Source: Marinosulfonomonas sp. (lineage in GTDB: Bacteria; Pseudomonadota; Alphaproteobacteria; Rhodobacterales; Rhodobacteraceae). Taken from it: 64,000 bases of DNA. Positions 9,364-18,741 of this stretch are shown one piece after another. The DNA lies in NCBI GenBank assembly GCA_026984915.1, contig JALSRG010000081.1:1-64000 (forward strand), in the 5' to 3' direction. How positions within the stretch are numbered: the stretch's first letter is position 1; each line of letters opens with the position of its first letter. A model generated the notes under the pieces. The model worked only from the letters and a program-made list of their open reading frames with translations. It did no database searches and had not been told where the DNA came from. A program made the position numbers and the translations under genes.

Positions 9364-10307
9364 GTTTTCATCCCTTTGCGCGGGTCATAGGCGTGATCCT
9401 TGCGCCAGTCTTTCATGAAATTTTCCAGTGAAGCATCTACCTTTGGTGGCATCACAATGCGCAATTCCACTTTCTGGTCTCCGCGTTTCTTCCGGCGGGG
9501 CGATTTCACGCCGCGCTCGCGCAAACGCAGGACTTGTCCGCAACTGGCGCCTTTTGGAATATTCAGTTTGACCGTGCCGTTTATGGTTGGTGTTTCGACC
9601 TTTCCGCCCAATACGGCCTCATCGATCGTGATGGGAAGGACAACCAGAATGTCATCGCCTTCGCGCTTGAATATGGGGTGCGGTCGTACGCTCAGGGTGA
9701 CCAGCGCATCCCCGGCCGGCCCGCCGCCAATTCCCGGGCCACCTTTCCCGCGGAGACGAATGGTCTGCCCATCTGCCGTACCTTCGGGAATCTTGACATC
9801 AAGTGTACTGCCGTCCGGAAGCGTAATGCGGGTTTTGGCGCCTTTTACGGCATCCATAAAGGGGACTTCGAGTGAATAGCGCATGTCATGGCCGCGCGCT
9901 TTGAAAGATCGGGCGCCGCCACCGAAACCCTGCGTACCAGCGGCCCCAGCCCTCTGGCGCAGAATGTCAGCAAAAATATCCGATGTATCGAAGCCCTCAA
10001 ACCCCTCGAAGCCCCGGCCTGACTGGTAGGGGTTCCCCGAGGATTCCGCATAGTCCCGATAAAAGTGCCGCTCAGGGCGTTCCTGGCCCGAGGCATCAAT
10101 TTCACCGCGATCAAACCGCGCCCGCGTCTCGGGATCTTTCAGCAGATCATAGGCGGCAGATGCAGCTTTGAAGCGAGCCTCGGCATTCTTGTCATCCGGA
10201 TTCAGATCCGGGTGGCTCGTCTTCGCGATCTTGCGATAGGCCTTTTTGATTTCGGCATCTGTGGCGGTCTTTTTGACGCCTAGTGCCTCATATGGATCTT
10301 TGCTCAT
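9360..10307 (-). CDS. cbpA: DnaJ-family co-chaperone of CbpA type
   Basis: Curved-DNA-binding-protein-like J-protein, a partner of DnaK. At 315 aa it has an N-terminal J-domain (1-70) with HPD at about 33-35 (KTSHPDLNPDD), a Gly/Phe-rich linker (about 85-125) and two C-terminal substrate-binding beta domains (DVKIPEGTADGQ, NIPKGASCG). The CxxCxGxG zinc fingers of true DnaJ are absent, which separates it from DnaJ type A. The pairing with a CbpM-like gene supports CbpA. It is divergent from glpK. Confidence 0.88.
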   Translation of the reverse strand: MSKDPYEALGVKKTATDAEIKKAYRKIAKTSHPDLNPDDKNAEARFKAASAAYDLLKDPETRARFDRGEIDASGQERPERHFYRDYAESSGNPYQSGRGFEGFEGFDTSDIFADILRQRAGAAGTQGFGGGARSFKARGHDMRYSLEVPFMDAVKGAKTRITLPDGSTLDVKIPEGTADGQTIRLRGKGGPGIGGGPAGDALVTLSVRPHPIFKREGDDILVVLPITIDEAVLGGKVETPTINGTVKLNIPKGASCGQVLRLRERGVKSPRRKKRGDQKVELRIVMPPKVDASLENFMKDWRKDHAYDPRKGMKT

Positions 10308-10402
10308 TTATGCCTCTGACAAACCGGTTGCTCACCGGATATAGCTAGCGAAATACTGATTTCAACACAATGAGGCTGTTCAGGTATATTTTTGTTCAGC
10401 AG

Positions 10403-10432
10403 TTGACGTACCTGTCGAGGAGCAGGAATAAT
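10403..10432 (+). promoter_or_regulatory. Candidate sigma-70-type promoter of glpK
   Basis: TTGACG (10403-10408), an 18-base spacer and AATAAT (10427-10432), about 33 bases before the glpK ATG. It is the best -35/-10 match in the cbpA/glpK gap. The element is inferred from sequence only. Confidence 0.5.
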
Positions 10433-10464
10433 CCAAAAGCTAAAAGCCCAGCGGGAGACAGGCA

Positions 10465-11952
10465 ATGACGTATATAATGGCGATAGATCAGGGAACGACA
10501 TCTTCGCGGGCGATCTTGTTTGATGAAGAATTGTCAGTCGTCGCTCAGGCACAACAGGAATTTGCACAGCATTTTCCGGAATCCGGATGGGTGGAACATG
10601 TTCCGGAAGACCTGTGGCAGACAGTCGTTGGTTCCTGCAACCGGGTTATGTCCAAGGTTGCCGCCAAACCTGCCGAGATTGCGGCGATCGGTATCACAAA
10701 TCAACGCGAAACGACCCTGCTTTGGGACAGGACAACGGGGAAACCGGTTTATAATGCGATTGTCTGGCAGGACCGGCGCACCGCCGACTATTGCACCCGT
10801 CTGAAAGATGCCGGACACGAAGCCGAAATCACCGAAAAAACCGGGCTTTTGCTGGATCCGTATTTTTCCGGAACCAAACTGAAATGGCTTCTGGATAACG
10901 TAGAAGGCGCGCGGGCGCGGGCAGAGAAAGGCGACCTGCTGTTTGGGACGGTTGATTGCTATCTGATATGGCGTTTGACCGGTGGGAAAGTTCACGCAAC
11001 CGACGCAACCAATGCTGCACGCACTTTGCTCTATAATATCCGCAAAGGGCAATGGGACCAGGAGATTTGCAGGCTATTGGATATTCCCATACGTATTCTG
11101 CCCGAGGTGCGTGATTGCAATGCAGAGTTTGGTGCTACTTCCGTTGATCTGTTTGGAGTGCCGATTCCGATCAGGGGTGTTGCCGGTGACCAGCAGGCGG
11201 CAACAGTCGGGCAGGCGTGCTTTCAGCCGGGTATGATGAAATCCACCTATGGAACCGGTTGTTTTGCGTTGCTCAATACCGGTGAAACACTTGTGCGTAG
11301 CCAAAGCCGCTTGCTCGGGACAATTGCCTATCAATTTGACGGTAAAGTCACCTATGCGTTGGAAGGGTCTATTTTCATTGCCGGTGCGGCTGTGCAATGG
11401 TTGCGCGACGGGTTGAAGATAATTGATGATGCCGGTCAAACCCAGGACTTGGCGAAGAATGCGGATGCTGGCCAGAATGTCGTTCTGGTTCCAGCCTTTA
11501 CCGGGCTGGGAGCGCCATATTGGAATGCAGAATGCCGGGGAGCTATCTTTGGTCTGACCCGCAATACCGGGCGCAATGAAATTGCCCGCGCGGCATTGGA
11601 AAGCGTTGGATACCAGACGCGTGATCTGATTGAAGCAATGCGCGCTGATTGGCCCGCTGACGGCTTGGGGCATGTCTTGCGGGTTGATGGCGGTATGACG
11701 GCCAGCGACTGGACAATGCAATTTCTTGCAGACATTCTGGATGCTCAGGTGGATCGCCCGCAGATTCTGGAAACCACGGCCTTGGGTGTTGCCTGGATTG
11801 CCGGTATGAATTCCGGAATTTACCCACAACAGGATGAGTTTGCAAAAACCTGGGCGCTGGACCGGCGTTTTATGCCCAGGATGGATGAAAGAACCCGAGT
11901 CGAAAAATATGCAGCTTGGAAAAGAGCTGTTGCCGGAACACAGCTTTTCTGA
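10465..11952 (+). CDS. glpK: Glycerol kinase
   Basis: Phosphorylates glycerol to sn-glycerol 3-phosphate using ATP in the cytoplasm, feeding glycolysis and phospholipid synthesis. At 495 aa it is full length for the FGGY family, with the N-terminal [15 protein letters not shown] motif (about 5-16), glycerol-site residues in [13 protein letters not shown] and the C-terminal signature [19 protein letters not shown]. No glpF or glpD sits beside it. The next gene, an S49 peptidase, starts about 90 bases on. A GGGAGA ribosome site precedes the ATG. Confidence 0.97.
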   Translation: MTYIMAIDQGTTSSRAILFDEELSVVAQAQQEFAQHFPESGWVEHVPEDLWQTVVGSCNRVMSKVAAKPAEIAAIGITNQRETTLLWDRTTGKPVYNAIVWQDRRTADYCTRLKDAGHEAEITEKTGLLLDPYFSGTKLKWLLDNVEGARARAEKGDLLFGTVDCYLIWRLTGGKVHATDATNAARTLLYNIRKGQWDQEICRLLDIPIRILPEVRDCNAEFGATSVDLFGVPIPIRGVAGDQQAATVGQACFQPGMMKSTYGTGCFALLNTGETLVRSQSRLLGTIAYQFDGKVTYALEGSIFIAGAAVQWLRDGLKIIDDAGQTQDLAKNADAGQNVVLVPAFTGLGAPYWNAECRGAIFGLTRNTGRNEIARAALESVGYQTRDLIEAMRADWPADGLGHVLRVDGGMTASDWTMQFLADILDAQVDRPQILETTALGVAWIAGMNSGIYPQQDEFAKTWALDRRFMPRMDERTRVEKYAAWKRAVAGTQLF

Positions 11953-12043
11953 GTTCCGGCCATCGGGGGCAGCCCTGCAACACAGTATTTTGTTTGAACT
12001 CCCTCTCTTGTTTGTGACGAGGCGGGGCTTTACATGCCAATTC

Positions 12044-12841
12044 ATGAAGTTCTGGATTCCGTTTCTTAAGCCGTCGCCCAAAGTGGCCGTTATACGCCTG
12101 CAGGGTGTCATTTCCGCTGCGGGGCGCGGCAGTCTGACGGACGCCAGTCTGGCACCGGTGATTGAACGGGCATTCCGCAGGCGAAGACCCGCTGCTGTGG
12201 CGCTGCTTGTGAATTCTCCGGGGGGATCGCCGGTTCAGTCATCTCTGATTGCAGCACGTATTCGCCGACTGGCGCAGGAAAAGAATATTCCGGTCTATGC
12301 ATTTGTCGAAGATGTCGCAGCCTCTGGCGGATACTGGCTGGCCACCGCTGCAGAAGAAATATGGGTTGATGATAGTTCGATCGTTGGGTCAATCGGGGTA
12401 ATATCAGCGGGTTTCGGTCTGCACGAATTTATCAGCCGGCACGGGATCGAGCGGCGCCTTTACACCGCCGGAAAGTCCAAATCCATGTTGGATCCGTTTC
12501 AGGCAGAAAAGCCGGCAGATGTGAAAAGACTGAAACGCCTGCTGGAGCAAATACATTCTAATTTTATTACCCAGGTCAAGGAACGCCGGGGGAATGCGCT
12601 TGCTGATGATCCATCCCTTTTTACCGGAGAGATTTGGATTGGAAGTTCAGCGATTGATGTGGGGCTGGCCGATGGGGTTGGTCATCTGGTACCCCGTATG
12701 AAAGAAGTTTTTGGCGACAAGGTGCGGTTTTTGCGCTACGGCCCCAAATCCACGCTGCTGCAACGCCTGGCAGCAAAAATGCTCGGTGGTGGGCTGGAGT
12801 ATCTGGAAGAGCGCGCTGAATTTGCCCGGTTTGGTTTGTAA
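12044..12841 (+). CDS. S49 family serine peptidase (SppA/SohB-like)
   Basis: Signal-peptide-peptidase-type serine protease acting in or at the inner membrane. The start at MKFWIPFLKP was chosen because the family fold begins at once (KVAVIRLQGVI). Upstream in-frame sequence overlaps glpK in another frame and is not protein-like. At 265 aa it is a short single-domain form. The nucleophile Ser lies in VAASGGYWLA (12313-12342) and the general-base Lys in AGKSKSMLDP. No clear N-terminal membrane helix is seen. Substrate unknown. Confidence 0.9.
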   Translation: MKFWIPFLKPSPKVAVIRLQGVISAAGRGSLTDASLAPVIERAFRRRRPAAVALLVNSPGGSPVQSSLIAARIRRLAQEKNIPVYAFVEDVAASGGYWLATAAEEIWVDDSSIVGSIGVISAGFGLHEFISRHGIERRLYTAGKSKSMLDPFQAEKPADVKRLKRLLEQIHSNFITQVKERRGNALADDPSLFTGEIWIGSSAIDVGLADGVGHLVPRMKEVFGDKVRFLRYGPKSTLLQRLAAKMLGGGLEYLEERAEFARFGL

Positions 12842-13012
12842 ATGATGGTTAAGGTTGTCACATTTTTTCTGATAGGAATCGTGGTTTTGGCGGTGTTTGG
12901 CCGCCTGCGGTTTCCGGGGCAGGCTAAATTGGCCTCCAAAAAATGTCCCTCTTGCGGACGGTATCGCATCGGCAGCGGGCCTTGCCCTTGCCGCAAAGGG
13001 AAAAAGGGCTAG
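12842..13012 (+). CDS. Membrane-anchored zinc-ribbon microprotein (56 aa)
   Basis: Small open frame immediately after the S49 peptidase stop and 3 bases before the antiporter gene. It encodes an N-terminal hydrophobic helix (about 4-20, VVTFFLIGIVVLAVFG) and then a cytoplasmic ribbon with C37-P-S-C40 and C48-P-C50, followed by a basic tail RKGKKG. The Cys pattern suggests zinc binding. Tight packing in the operon supports a real gene. I recognise no characterised homologue and assign no function. Confidence 0.7.
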   Translation: MMVKVVTFFLIGIVVLAVFGRLRFPGQAKLASKKCPSCGRYRIGSGPCPCRKGKKG

Positions 13013-13015
13013 CGC

Positions 13016-14014
13016 ATGGATTGGCTGTATGCGGGTCTTGGCCTGGTTATTCTGTTGCTGGCGGGCGATGCGCTGGTACGCGGCGCTGTAAACCTGAGCC
13101 TGCGGCTGGGCATTCCAGCGCTGATTGTCAGTCTGACCATCGTTGCTTTTGGTACATCCGCACCCGAATTGCTGATTTCCATTCAAGCGGTTCTGGATGG
13201 CGTCCCCGGGCTTGCATTGGGGAATGTCGTCGGTTCAAACACAGCCAATATTCTGTTGGTCCTAGGTATTCCGGCCATGTTGTTTGGTTTTAATACCAGC
13301 CAGTGCCGAACGCGAAAATCATACCTTTTCATGATCTTCTCGACATTTCTGTTCATTGCCGTTAGCTATCTTGGCCCGATCACATGGGTGCACGGTATGA
13401 TCCTTCTGGCTGCGTTGGGGCTTGTGCTTTCCGATAACTTTTTGGATGCCCGCGCCGATCGCCGCAACCAAAAGGGCTGCAATCGGGTTTGCGAAACGGA
13501 TGTCAACATTGAGCTGCAGGATGACGAAATTGATATCGACATTGATCTGGAGGGCGTCGACAAAGACATGCCCTGGTGGCAGATCGGGGTTTTTACGCTT
13601 TTAGGCTTGGTGGGGCTTCCTCTGGGCGCGGATCTGCTGGTGGAAGGCGCCACGCATATTGCGCGCAGCTATGGTGTGGACGACACGGTTATCGGATTGA
13701 CACTGGTTGCGGTGGGTACGTCTCTGCCGGAGTTGGCAACAACGGTCATGGCCGCAAGGCAGAAGCATGCAGATGTTGCGTTGGGAAACGTGATCGGCTC
13801 GAATATGTTCAACCTGCTGGCGATCATTGGAATTGCGAGTTTCTTTGGTGATATTCCGGTTGCAGAAAGCATGCTGCGTTTTGATTTATGGGTAATGCTG
13901 GGTGCATCTTTGCTGATTGCGCCAATTGTATTCATGCATTGGAACATAAACAAGACTTGGGGGCTGGTCCTGACGGCGGCATATGGCCTGTATGTTTATG
14001 TGGTTCTGACATGA
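13016..14014 (+). CDS. Calcium/sodium antiporter, CaCA family (YrbG-like)
   Basis: Inner-membrane cation/Ca antiporter of 332 aa with about ten helices. The two inverted alpha-repeats that line the ion path are clear: GTSAPELLIS with GNVVGSNTANILLVLG, and GTSLPELATT with GNVIGSNMFNLLAIIG. A hydrophilic acidic loop between them (DDEIDIDIDLEGVDKD, about 165-180) may be a calcium-sensing or regulatory segment. It overlaps the following SDR gene by four bases (ATGA). Confidence 0.93.
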   Translation: MDWLYAGLGLVILLLAGDALVRGAVNLSLRLGIPALIVSLTIVAFGTSAPELLISIQAVLDGVPGLALGNVVGSNTANILLVLGIPAMLFGFNTSQCRTRKSYLFMIFSTFLFIAVSYLGPITWVHGMILLAALGLVLSDNFLDARADRRNQKGCNRVCETDVNIELQDDEIDIDIDLEGVDKDMPWWQIGVFTLLGLVGLPLGADLLVEGATHIARSYGVDDTVIGLTLVAVGTSLPELATTVMAARQKHADVALGNVIGSNMFNLLAIIGIASFFGDIPVAESMLRFDLWVMLGASLLIAPIVFMHWNINKTWGLVLTAAYGLYVYVVLT

Positions 14015-14811
14015 ATAAACCGGCCCGAAAACGAGCACTTGTAACCGGGGCAGCCAAGCGCCTGGGCCGAGCAATGGCCCTGCATCTTGGCAGAAGTGGT
14101 TATGACGTGGCTGTACACTACCGGTCTTCTGGGAAAGAGGCGTTGGAGGTGGTAGATCAGATCCTGTCCGAAGGTCAAAAGGCAGTATCCCTTCAGGCAG
14201 ATTTTCTGGACGATGCTGAAACGGAAAGCATGGTTTCGCGTGCTGTTGCAAGTCTGGGTGGCCCGCTAACCTGTCTAGTCAACAATGCATCTGTATTTGA
14301 GTATGACACGCTGGAAACCGCAACGCGTGAAACTTGGGACAGGCATTTTGAATCAAATCTGCGTGCCCCCTTTGTCTTGATGCAGCATTTTGCCGCCCAG
14401 GCACCCGTACCTCTGAGCGACACGGACAGGGAAAAACGGGCACAGGCGCTGGTTGTCAATATGCTGGATCAGCGTATTCGCAAAATCACGCCGCAATTCA
14501 TGAGTTACTCACTGGCAAAGCACGGCCTGTGGGCACTGACAAGGATGGGGGCGCAGGCGTTGGCTCCGAAAGTGCGCGTCAATGCCATTGCGCCGGGCAC
14601 CACACTTCCCGCTGCCCGTCAATCTCAGGAACACTTCTCACGCCAGCGCAGCGCATCCCTTCTTGGGCGTGGTGCAAGCCCGGAAGATATTTGTGCCGCT
14701 CTTTCATATTTGTTGGATGCGCCCTCGGTAACCGGGCAAGCTATTTGTGTTGATGGTGGGCAGCATCTGGCCTGGCGGACTCAGGATATTCTTGGATTTG
14801 AAGGAGGTTGA
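14011..14811 (+). CDS. SDR family oxidoreductase (FolM/pteridine-reductase-like)
   Basis: NAD(P)-dependent short-chain dehydrogenase, 266 aa. It has TGAAKRLGRAMA (cofactor binding, about 11-22), NNAS (about 90) and the catalytic Tyr-Lys in YSLAKHG. The first motif with a basic residue after TGAAK and the VHYRSS segment resemble pteridine reductase/FolM-type enzymes that prefer NADPH, so a role in pterin reduction is possible. Specificity is not provable here. The ATG overlaps the antiporter stop. Confidence 0.85.
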   Translation: MNKPARKRALVTGAAKRLGRAMALHLGRSGYDVAVHYRSSGKEALEVVDQILSEGQKAVSLQADFLDDAETESMVSRAVASLGGPLTCLVNNASVFEYDTLETATRETWDRHFESNLRAPFVLMQHFAAQAPVPLSDTDREKRAQALVVNMLDQRIRKITPQFMSYSLAKHGLWALTRMGAQALAPKVRVNAIAPGTTLPAARQSQEHFSRQRSASLLGRGASPEDICAALSYLLDAPSVTGQAICVDGGQHLAWRTQDILGFEGG

Positions 14812-15117
14812 TAGGCCGTTTTTGCACGGATCGAACCCAACTTGTACACGCTCCAGACCGGACGTCACAAACATGTTATAATTTCCTTAATGATTTCAAA
14901 TGCTTGTCTGTGAATATATTTTTTTCCTTTTATATCAGGCGGTTAAAGTTATGCCTAAAAATTAGGCAAACCGAGGAGGTTCCCAGAAACAAAGGGAAAA
15001 ACAAATATAGGATAAAGTTGCCAACAAAGTTATCCACAGAAACAGTGGACATGTTTTCTCTTGCTCAAGGCGCGATAAGATTGCAGCAGGGGAGAGAATC
15101 AGAACAGACCGAGAAAA
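14812..15117. other. AT-rich intergenic region before uvrC
   Basis: About 306 bases without a gene, clearly richer in A/T than its neighbours. It contains a small perfect hairpin GCCTAA-AAA-TTAGGC (14953-14967) and a perfect DnaA-box-like TTATCCACA at 15030-15038. No convincing small gene was found. It presumably carries the uvrC promoter. Confidence 0.6.
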
Positions 15118-17022
15118 ATGGGCGAAACTCCTGATCACGATTGTAATAAAACCACAGCAGGCAAACCGGACCATGCACCGTTCGTCGGCCATAAGGTTAT
15201 TCAGAAGTATCTGAAAACACTGGACCTGAGTCCCGGCGTTTATCGAATGCTCGATGCACAAGGCCGGGTATTATATGTTGGTAAGGCTCGAAACCTCAGG
15301 CGCCGGGTCTCAAGCTATGCGCGACCGACCGGCCACAGCGACAGAATCGCAAAAATGGTCAGTGAAACAGCTTCAATGATGTTTCTGACCACCAAAACAG
15401 AAACAGAGGCGCTGTTGCTTGAACAGAACCTGATCAAGCAATTGAAACCCCACTACAATGTGTTGCTGCGCGATGACAAAAGCTTTCCTTATATTTTGTT
15501 GGCAAAAGAACATCCCTTTGCGCAAATTCGCAAACACCGCGGGCGCCGCAAAGGCAAAGGAAGTTATTTTGGCCCTTTTGCCAGTGCCGGGGCCGTAAAC
15601 CGTACCCTCAACCAATTGCAAAAGGTGTTTTTGTTGCGGAACTGTTCAGATTCCGTGTTCAATGGCCGAACGCGGCCCTGCCTGTTGTATCAGATCAAGC
15701 GCTGTTCCGGGCCTTGTGTCGGAAAGATATCCCAAGAGGATTATGCGGCGCTGGTGCAGGATGCCGAACAGTTTCTGCAGGGTAAAACCCGGGGCGTGCA
15801 AGAGGCCTTGGCACGCCAGATGGCACAGGCATCCGAGGCGCTTGAGTTTGAGCGCGCGGCAGTGATGCGGGACCGGATTAACGCCCTGACCCAAGTTCAG
15901 TCAGCACAGGGTATCAACCCGCGCGTAACCCGGGAAGCCGATGTCATCGCCCTGCATATGGAAGGCGGGCAGGCTTGCGTTCAGGTTTTCTTCATTCGGG
16001 CCCACCAGAACTGGGGCAATCGGGATTTTTACCCACGTACTGGCGCGGGGGCAGGTGAGAGCGAGATACTCGAAGCTTTCATAGGGCAGTTTTACGCCAA
16101 CAAAACACCAGCTCGGTTATTGTTGCTGTCGCACCCGATTGAAAACCCGGATCTGATGCAGGAAGCGCTTAGCCAGAAGGCGGACCGCAAGGTGGCTCTG
16201 GTTGTCCCGAAACGTGGTGAAAAAGCAGAACTTGTGGAAAATGCTGAACGTAATGCGCGTGAATCTCTGGCGCGGCGAATGGCGGAAAGTGCAAGTCAGG
16301 CTCGGCTCTTGGCAGGTCTGGCAACGGCCTTTGGTCTTGAACGCCCCCCGGACAGGATTGAAGTTTATGATAATAGTCATATTCAGGGGGCGCATGCCGT
16401 GGGTGCAATGATTGTTGCCGGACCGGATGGTTTCATGAAGAGCCAGTACCGGAAATTCAATATCAAGGATACAGCTCTGGTTCCGGGCGATGATTTTGGC
16501 ATGATGAAAGAGGTCCTTTCACGCCGCTTCAAAAGACTGCAGAAAGAAGATCCGGATCGTCAGGGCGGGAACTGGCCCGATCTGCTGCTTATTGATGGTG
16601 GGGCAGGACAGGTCAGCGCGGTACATTCCGTACTGTGTGAACTGGGCGTTTCCGATGTTCCGGTGATCGGCGTGGCAAAAGGGCTTGACCGGGACGCGGG
16701 TAAGGAAGAGTTTCATCGTATGGGGGCTCGTCCGTTTGCCCTGCGACACAATGATCCTGTGCTTTATTTTATCCAGCGTTTGCGCGACGAGGCTCACCGT
16801 TTTGCGATTGGCACACATCGTGCCAAACGCAGCAAATCTATCAGTGCGACACCCTTGGATGAAGTTCCCGGAGTAGGTGCTGCGCGCAAACGGGCGCTTC
16901 TGACCCATTTCGGCAGTGCAACGGCTGTCAGTCGTGCCGGTCTGTCCGATCTGAAAGCAGTCGAAGGAATTTCGGGCAAACTGGCACAGCAACTCTATGA
17001 CTTCTTCCATGAGCGCAGCTAA
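15118..17022 (+). CDS. uvrC: Excinuclease ABC subunit C
   Basis: Nuclease of the UvrABC nucleotide-excision repair system; it cuts 3' then 5' of the lesion. At 634 aa the domain order is: N-terminal GIY-YIG nuclease (PGVYRML..VLYVGKA, about 41-60), a Cys-rich segment with [15 protein letters not shown] domain ([14 protein letters not shown]), the RNase H-like 5' nuclease ([22 protein letters not shown]) and a C-terminal helix-hairpin-helix ([19 protein letters not shown]). Followed 18 bases later by pgsA, a common order in alphaproteobacteria. Confidence 0.96.
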   Translation: MGETPDHDCNKTTAGKPDHAPFVGHKVIQKYLKTLDLSPGVYRMLDAQGRVLYVGKARNLRRRVSSYARPTGHSDRIAKMVSETASMMFLTTKTETEALLLEQNLIKQLKPHYNVLLRDDKSFPYILLAKEHPFAQIRKHRGRRKGKGSYFGPFASAGAVNRTLNQLQKVFLLRNCSDSVFNGRTRPCLLYQIKRCSGPCVGKISQEDYAALVQDAEQFLQGKTRGVQEALARQMAQASEALEFERAAVMRDRINALTQVQSAQGINPRVTREADVIALHMEGGQACVQVFFIRAHQNWGNRDFYPRTGAGAGESEILEAFIGQFYANKTPARLLLLSHPIENPDLMQEALSQKADRKVALVVPKRGEKAELVENAERNARESLARRMAESASQARLLAGLATAFGLERPPDRIEVYDNSHIQGAHAVGAMIVAGPDGFMKSQYRKFNIKDTALVPGDDFGMMKEVLSRRFKRLQKEDPDRQGGNWPDLLLIDGGAGQVSAVHSVLCELGVSDVPVIGVAKGLDRDAGKEEFHRMGARPFALRHNDPVLYFIQRLRDEAHRFAIGTHRAKRSKSISATPLDEVPGVGAARKRALLTHFGSATAVSRAGLSDLKAVEGISGKLAQQLYDFFHERS

Positions 17023-17040
17023 GAGGTTAGAGGTGAACCC

Positions 17041-17712
17041 ATGACATGGAATCTGCCAAATATCCTGACTGTATTACGCCTGTTCGCAGCTCCCGGCGTG
17101 GCAGTGATGTTTCTTTACTTTGCACGCCCGCTGGCGGATTGGTTTGCATTGCTTTTGTTTGTCGGCGCCTCGCTCACGGACTTTCTGGATGGTTATCTGG
17201 CGCGTGCCTGGAAGCAGGAAAGCAAATTTGGCGCAATGCTGGACCCGATTGCAGACAAAGCCATGGTAATGATTGCGCTTCTGGTCATAACAGCGGTTTC
17301 GGGGATGAATCCCTGGGTGCTATTGCCGGCTGTCCTGATTGTCTTTCGAGAAGTTTTTGTTTCCGGGCTGCGCGAGTTTCTGGGCGACAAGGCGCATATG
17401 CTGAAGGTTACGAAACTGGCAAAATGGAAAACGACAGTGCAGATGATCGCACTTGCAGTATTGTTCTCTACCGGGTTGTTTGAGCATTACTTCGGTATGC
17501 AGAGCTTTGGCATGGATAACCAGACCATTCTCGACATTCTCAATGGCACCAGCGAAGACCCGCTGGGCTTGAAATGGAAGTATCAGGGAATGATCTGGAC
17601 GCTCTACAGTGGTATCGTTCTGTTGTGGGGGGCGGCCATACTGACACTTTTGACCGGGTTGGATTATTTCATAAAGGCACTGCCTTTCCTGAAAGACGAG
17701 GATACACAATGA
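17041..17712 (+). CDS. pgsA: CDP-diacylglycerol-glycerol-3-phosphate 3-phosphatidyltransferase
   Basis: Inner-membrane enzyme making phosphatidylglycerophosphate, the committed step to phosphatidylglycerol. At 223 aa it carries the CDP-alcohol phosphotransferase signature spanning TDFLDGYLARAW to GAMLDPIADK (four Asp residues) and several membrane helices. An insertion around 150-180 (GMDNQTILDILNGTSEDPLG) is polar and somewhat unusual. It overlaps moaD by four bases. Confidence 0.94.
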   Translation: MTWNLPNILTVLRLFAAPGVAVMFLYFARPLADWFALLLFVGASLTDFLDGYLARAWKQESKFGAMLDPIADKAMVMIALLVITAVSGMNPWVLLPAVLIVFREVFVSGLREFLGDKAHMLKVTKLAKWKTTVQMIALAVLFSTGLFEHYFGMQSFGMDNQTILDILNGTSEDPLGLKWKYQGMIWTLYSGIVLLWGAAILTLLTGLDYFIKALPFLKDEDTQ

Positions 17713-17957
17713 TTGACGTGCTCTATTTCGCCTGGGTTCGGGAACGAATTGGATTGCCACGTGAAAAGGTTGAAACCAACGCTGAAACAGTGGTTGATCT
17801 GGTCGAAGAACTGAAGGCCCGGGAAGAACGGTACGCAGCGGCATTTGCCGACATTTCAGCATTGCGGGTAGCGGTGGACCAGGAATTGACTGATTTTTCG
17901 GCCCCCTTGAAAGGCGCGCGCGAAATTGCCTTTTTTCCACCTATGACAGGGGGTTAG
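17709..17957 (+). CDS. moaD: Molybdopterin synthase small subunit
   Basis: Ubiquitin-like sulfur carrier of molybdopterin synthase. At 82 aa it ends in the obligatory Gly-Gly (PPMTGG), which is thiocarboxylated and donates sulfur to precursor Z within the MoaE active site. The start MIDVLYFAWVRE overlaps the pgsA stop. It is followed after one base by moaE, forming the synthase pair. Confidence 0.94.
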   Translation: MIDVLYFAWVRERIGLPREKVETNAETVVDLVEELKAREERYAAAFADISALRVAVDQELTDFSAPLKGAREIAFFPPMTGG

Positions 17958-17958
17958 C

Positions 17959-18402
17959 TTGGCCGTACGTATTCAGGAACAAAGCTTTGATCTGGGGGCG
18001 GAGATCGAGAAATTTGCGGCTGGACGCAGAGATGCAGGTGCGATTGTCAGCTTTACAGGTGTGGTAAGGGATGATGCTGACGGGCAACTGGACCGGATGG
18101 AAATAGAGCATTACCCCGGCATGACCGAGCGGGCGATTGCGGCGATCGAAGCCGAGGCCGTTTCGCGCTGGAATCTGACTGAGGCCCTTGTCATCCATCG
18201 GTACGGGGTTTTACGCCCCGGAGAGCGGATCATGATGGTTGCTACGGCGTCACGCCACCGGATGGATGCGTTTGCCGCTGCCGAATTTCTGATGGATTAC
18301 CTGAAATCCCGGGCGCCATTCTGGAAAAAAGAGTTCACCAAAGATGGGGCCGAATGGGTTGCTGCCAAAGAGGAAGACGAAGCGGCCCTGTCACGCTGGT
18401 AG
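17959..18402 (+). CDS. moaE: Molybdopterin synthase catalytic subunit
   Basis: Large subunit of molybdopterin synthase, converting cyclic pyranopterin monophosphate to molybdopterin. At 147 aa it contains the conserved GAIVSFTGVVRD (about 28-39), HRYGVLRPGE and the catalytic Lys region FWKKE. It uses a TTG start one base after moaD, with no better upstream codon. It converges on the next gene with only 9 bases between. Confidence 0.95.
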   Translation: MAVRIQEQSFDLGAEIEKFAAGRRDAGAIVSFTGVVRDDADGQLDRMEIEHYPGMTERAIAAIEAEAVSRWNLTEALVIHRYGVLRPGERIMMVATASRHRMDAFAAAEFLMDYLKSRAPFWKKEFTKDGAEWVAAKEEDEAALSRW

Positions 18403-18411
18403 TCCGAAAAC

Positions 18412-18741
18412 TCAGTTGTTTGCGCTTGTGCGCTCAATATATGCCCGCAGTTCCTCGGCCTCTTGCCGTGCATCGCGCAACCCGTCCATGGCTGCGCCAA
18501 GTTCCGCCTCGGTCTGGTGCAACTGGTTGGTCATTTCCGCTTCGCGTTGTTGCAGGTAGGTGATCGCCTGATCGCGGGTTTCTTCGGCTTCATGCAGGGC
18601 TTGCGCCATTTTATCCAATTCCCCGAGGTCAGCCTGTGAAACACGGGTAAACCGATGTACCAGCCAATGCGCAAACCAGCCAAAGGCAAATGCCACGAAC
18701 AGAATAACGGCGATGGCAATAATAAATTCAGTTCTGTTCAT
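18412..18741 (-). CDS. Small membrane-anchored coiled-coil protein
   Basis: 109 aa protein with a single N-terminal helix (about 5-27, FIIAIAVILFVAFAFGWF) followed by a long amphipathic coiled coil (about 40-102) rich in Glu, Gln, Ala and Leu heptads. The start MNRTEF was chosen because the upstream extension lies within the OmpA-like gene. It overlaps that gene's 3' end by 14 bases, so the two are translationally linked and probably act together at the cell envelope. Not recognised beyond that. Confidence 0.8.
   Translation of the reverse strand: MNRTEFIIAIAVILFVAFAFGWFAHWLVHRFTRVSQADLGELDKMAQALHEAEETRDQAITYLQQREAEMTNQLHQTEAELGAAMDGLRDARQEAEELRAYIERTSANN

Noticed and set aside
11074-12111. 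Long reverse-strand open frame (345 codons) opposite glpK
   Set aside because: Lies antisense to a clear glycerol kinase; protein is Cys/His/Gln-rich with no domain, the usual shadow of a GC-moderate gene.
15030-15038. Single DnaA box as a replication origin
   Set aside because: One box only, no cluster, no dnaA, dnaN or parAB nearby; noted only as a curiosity.
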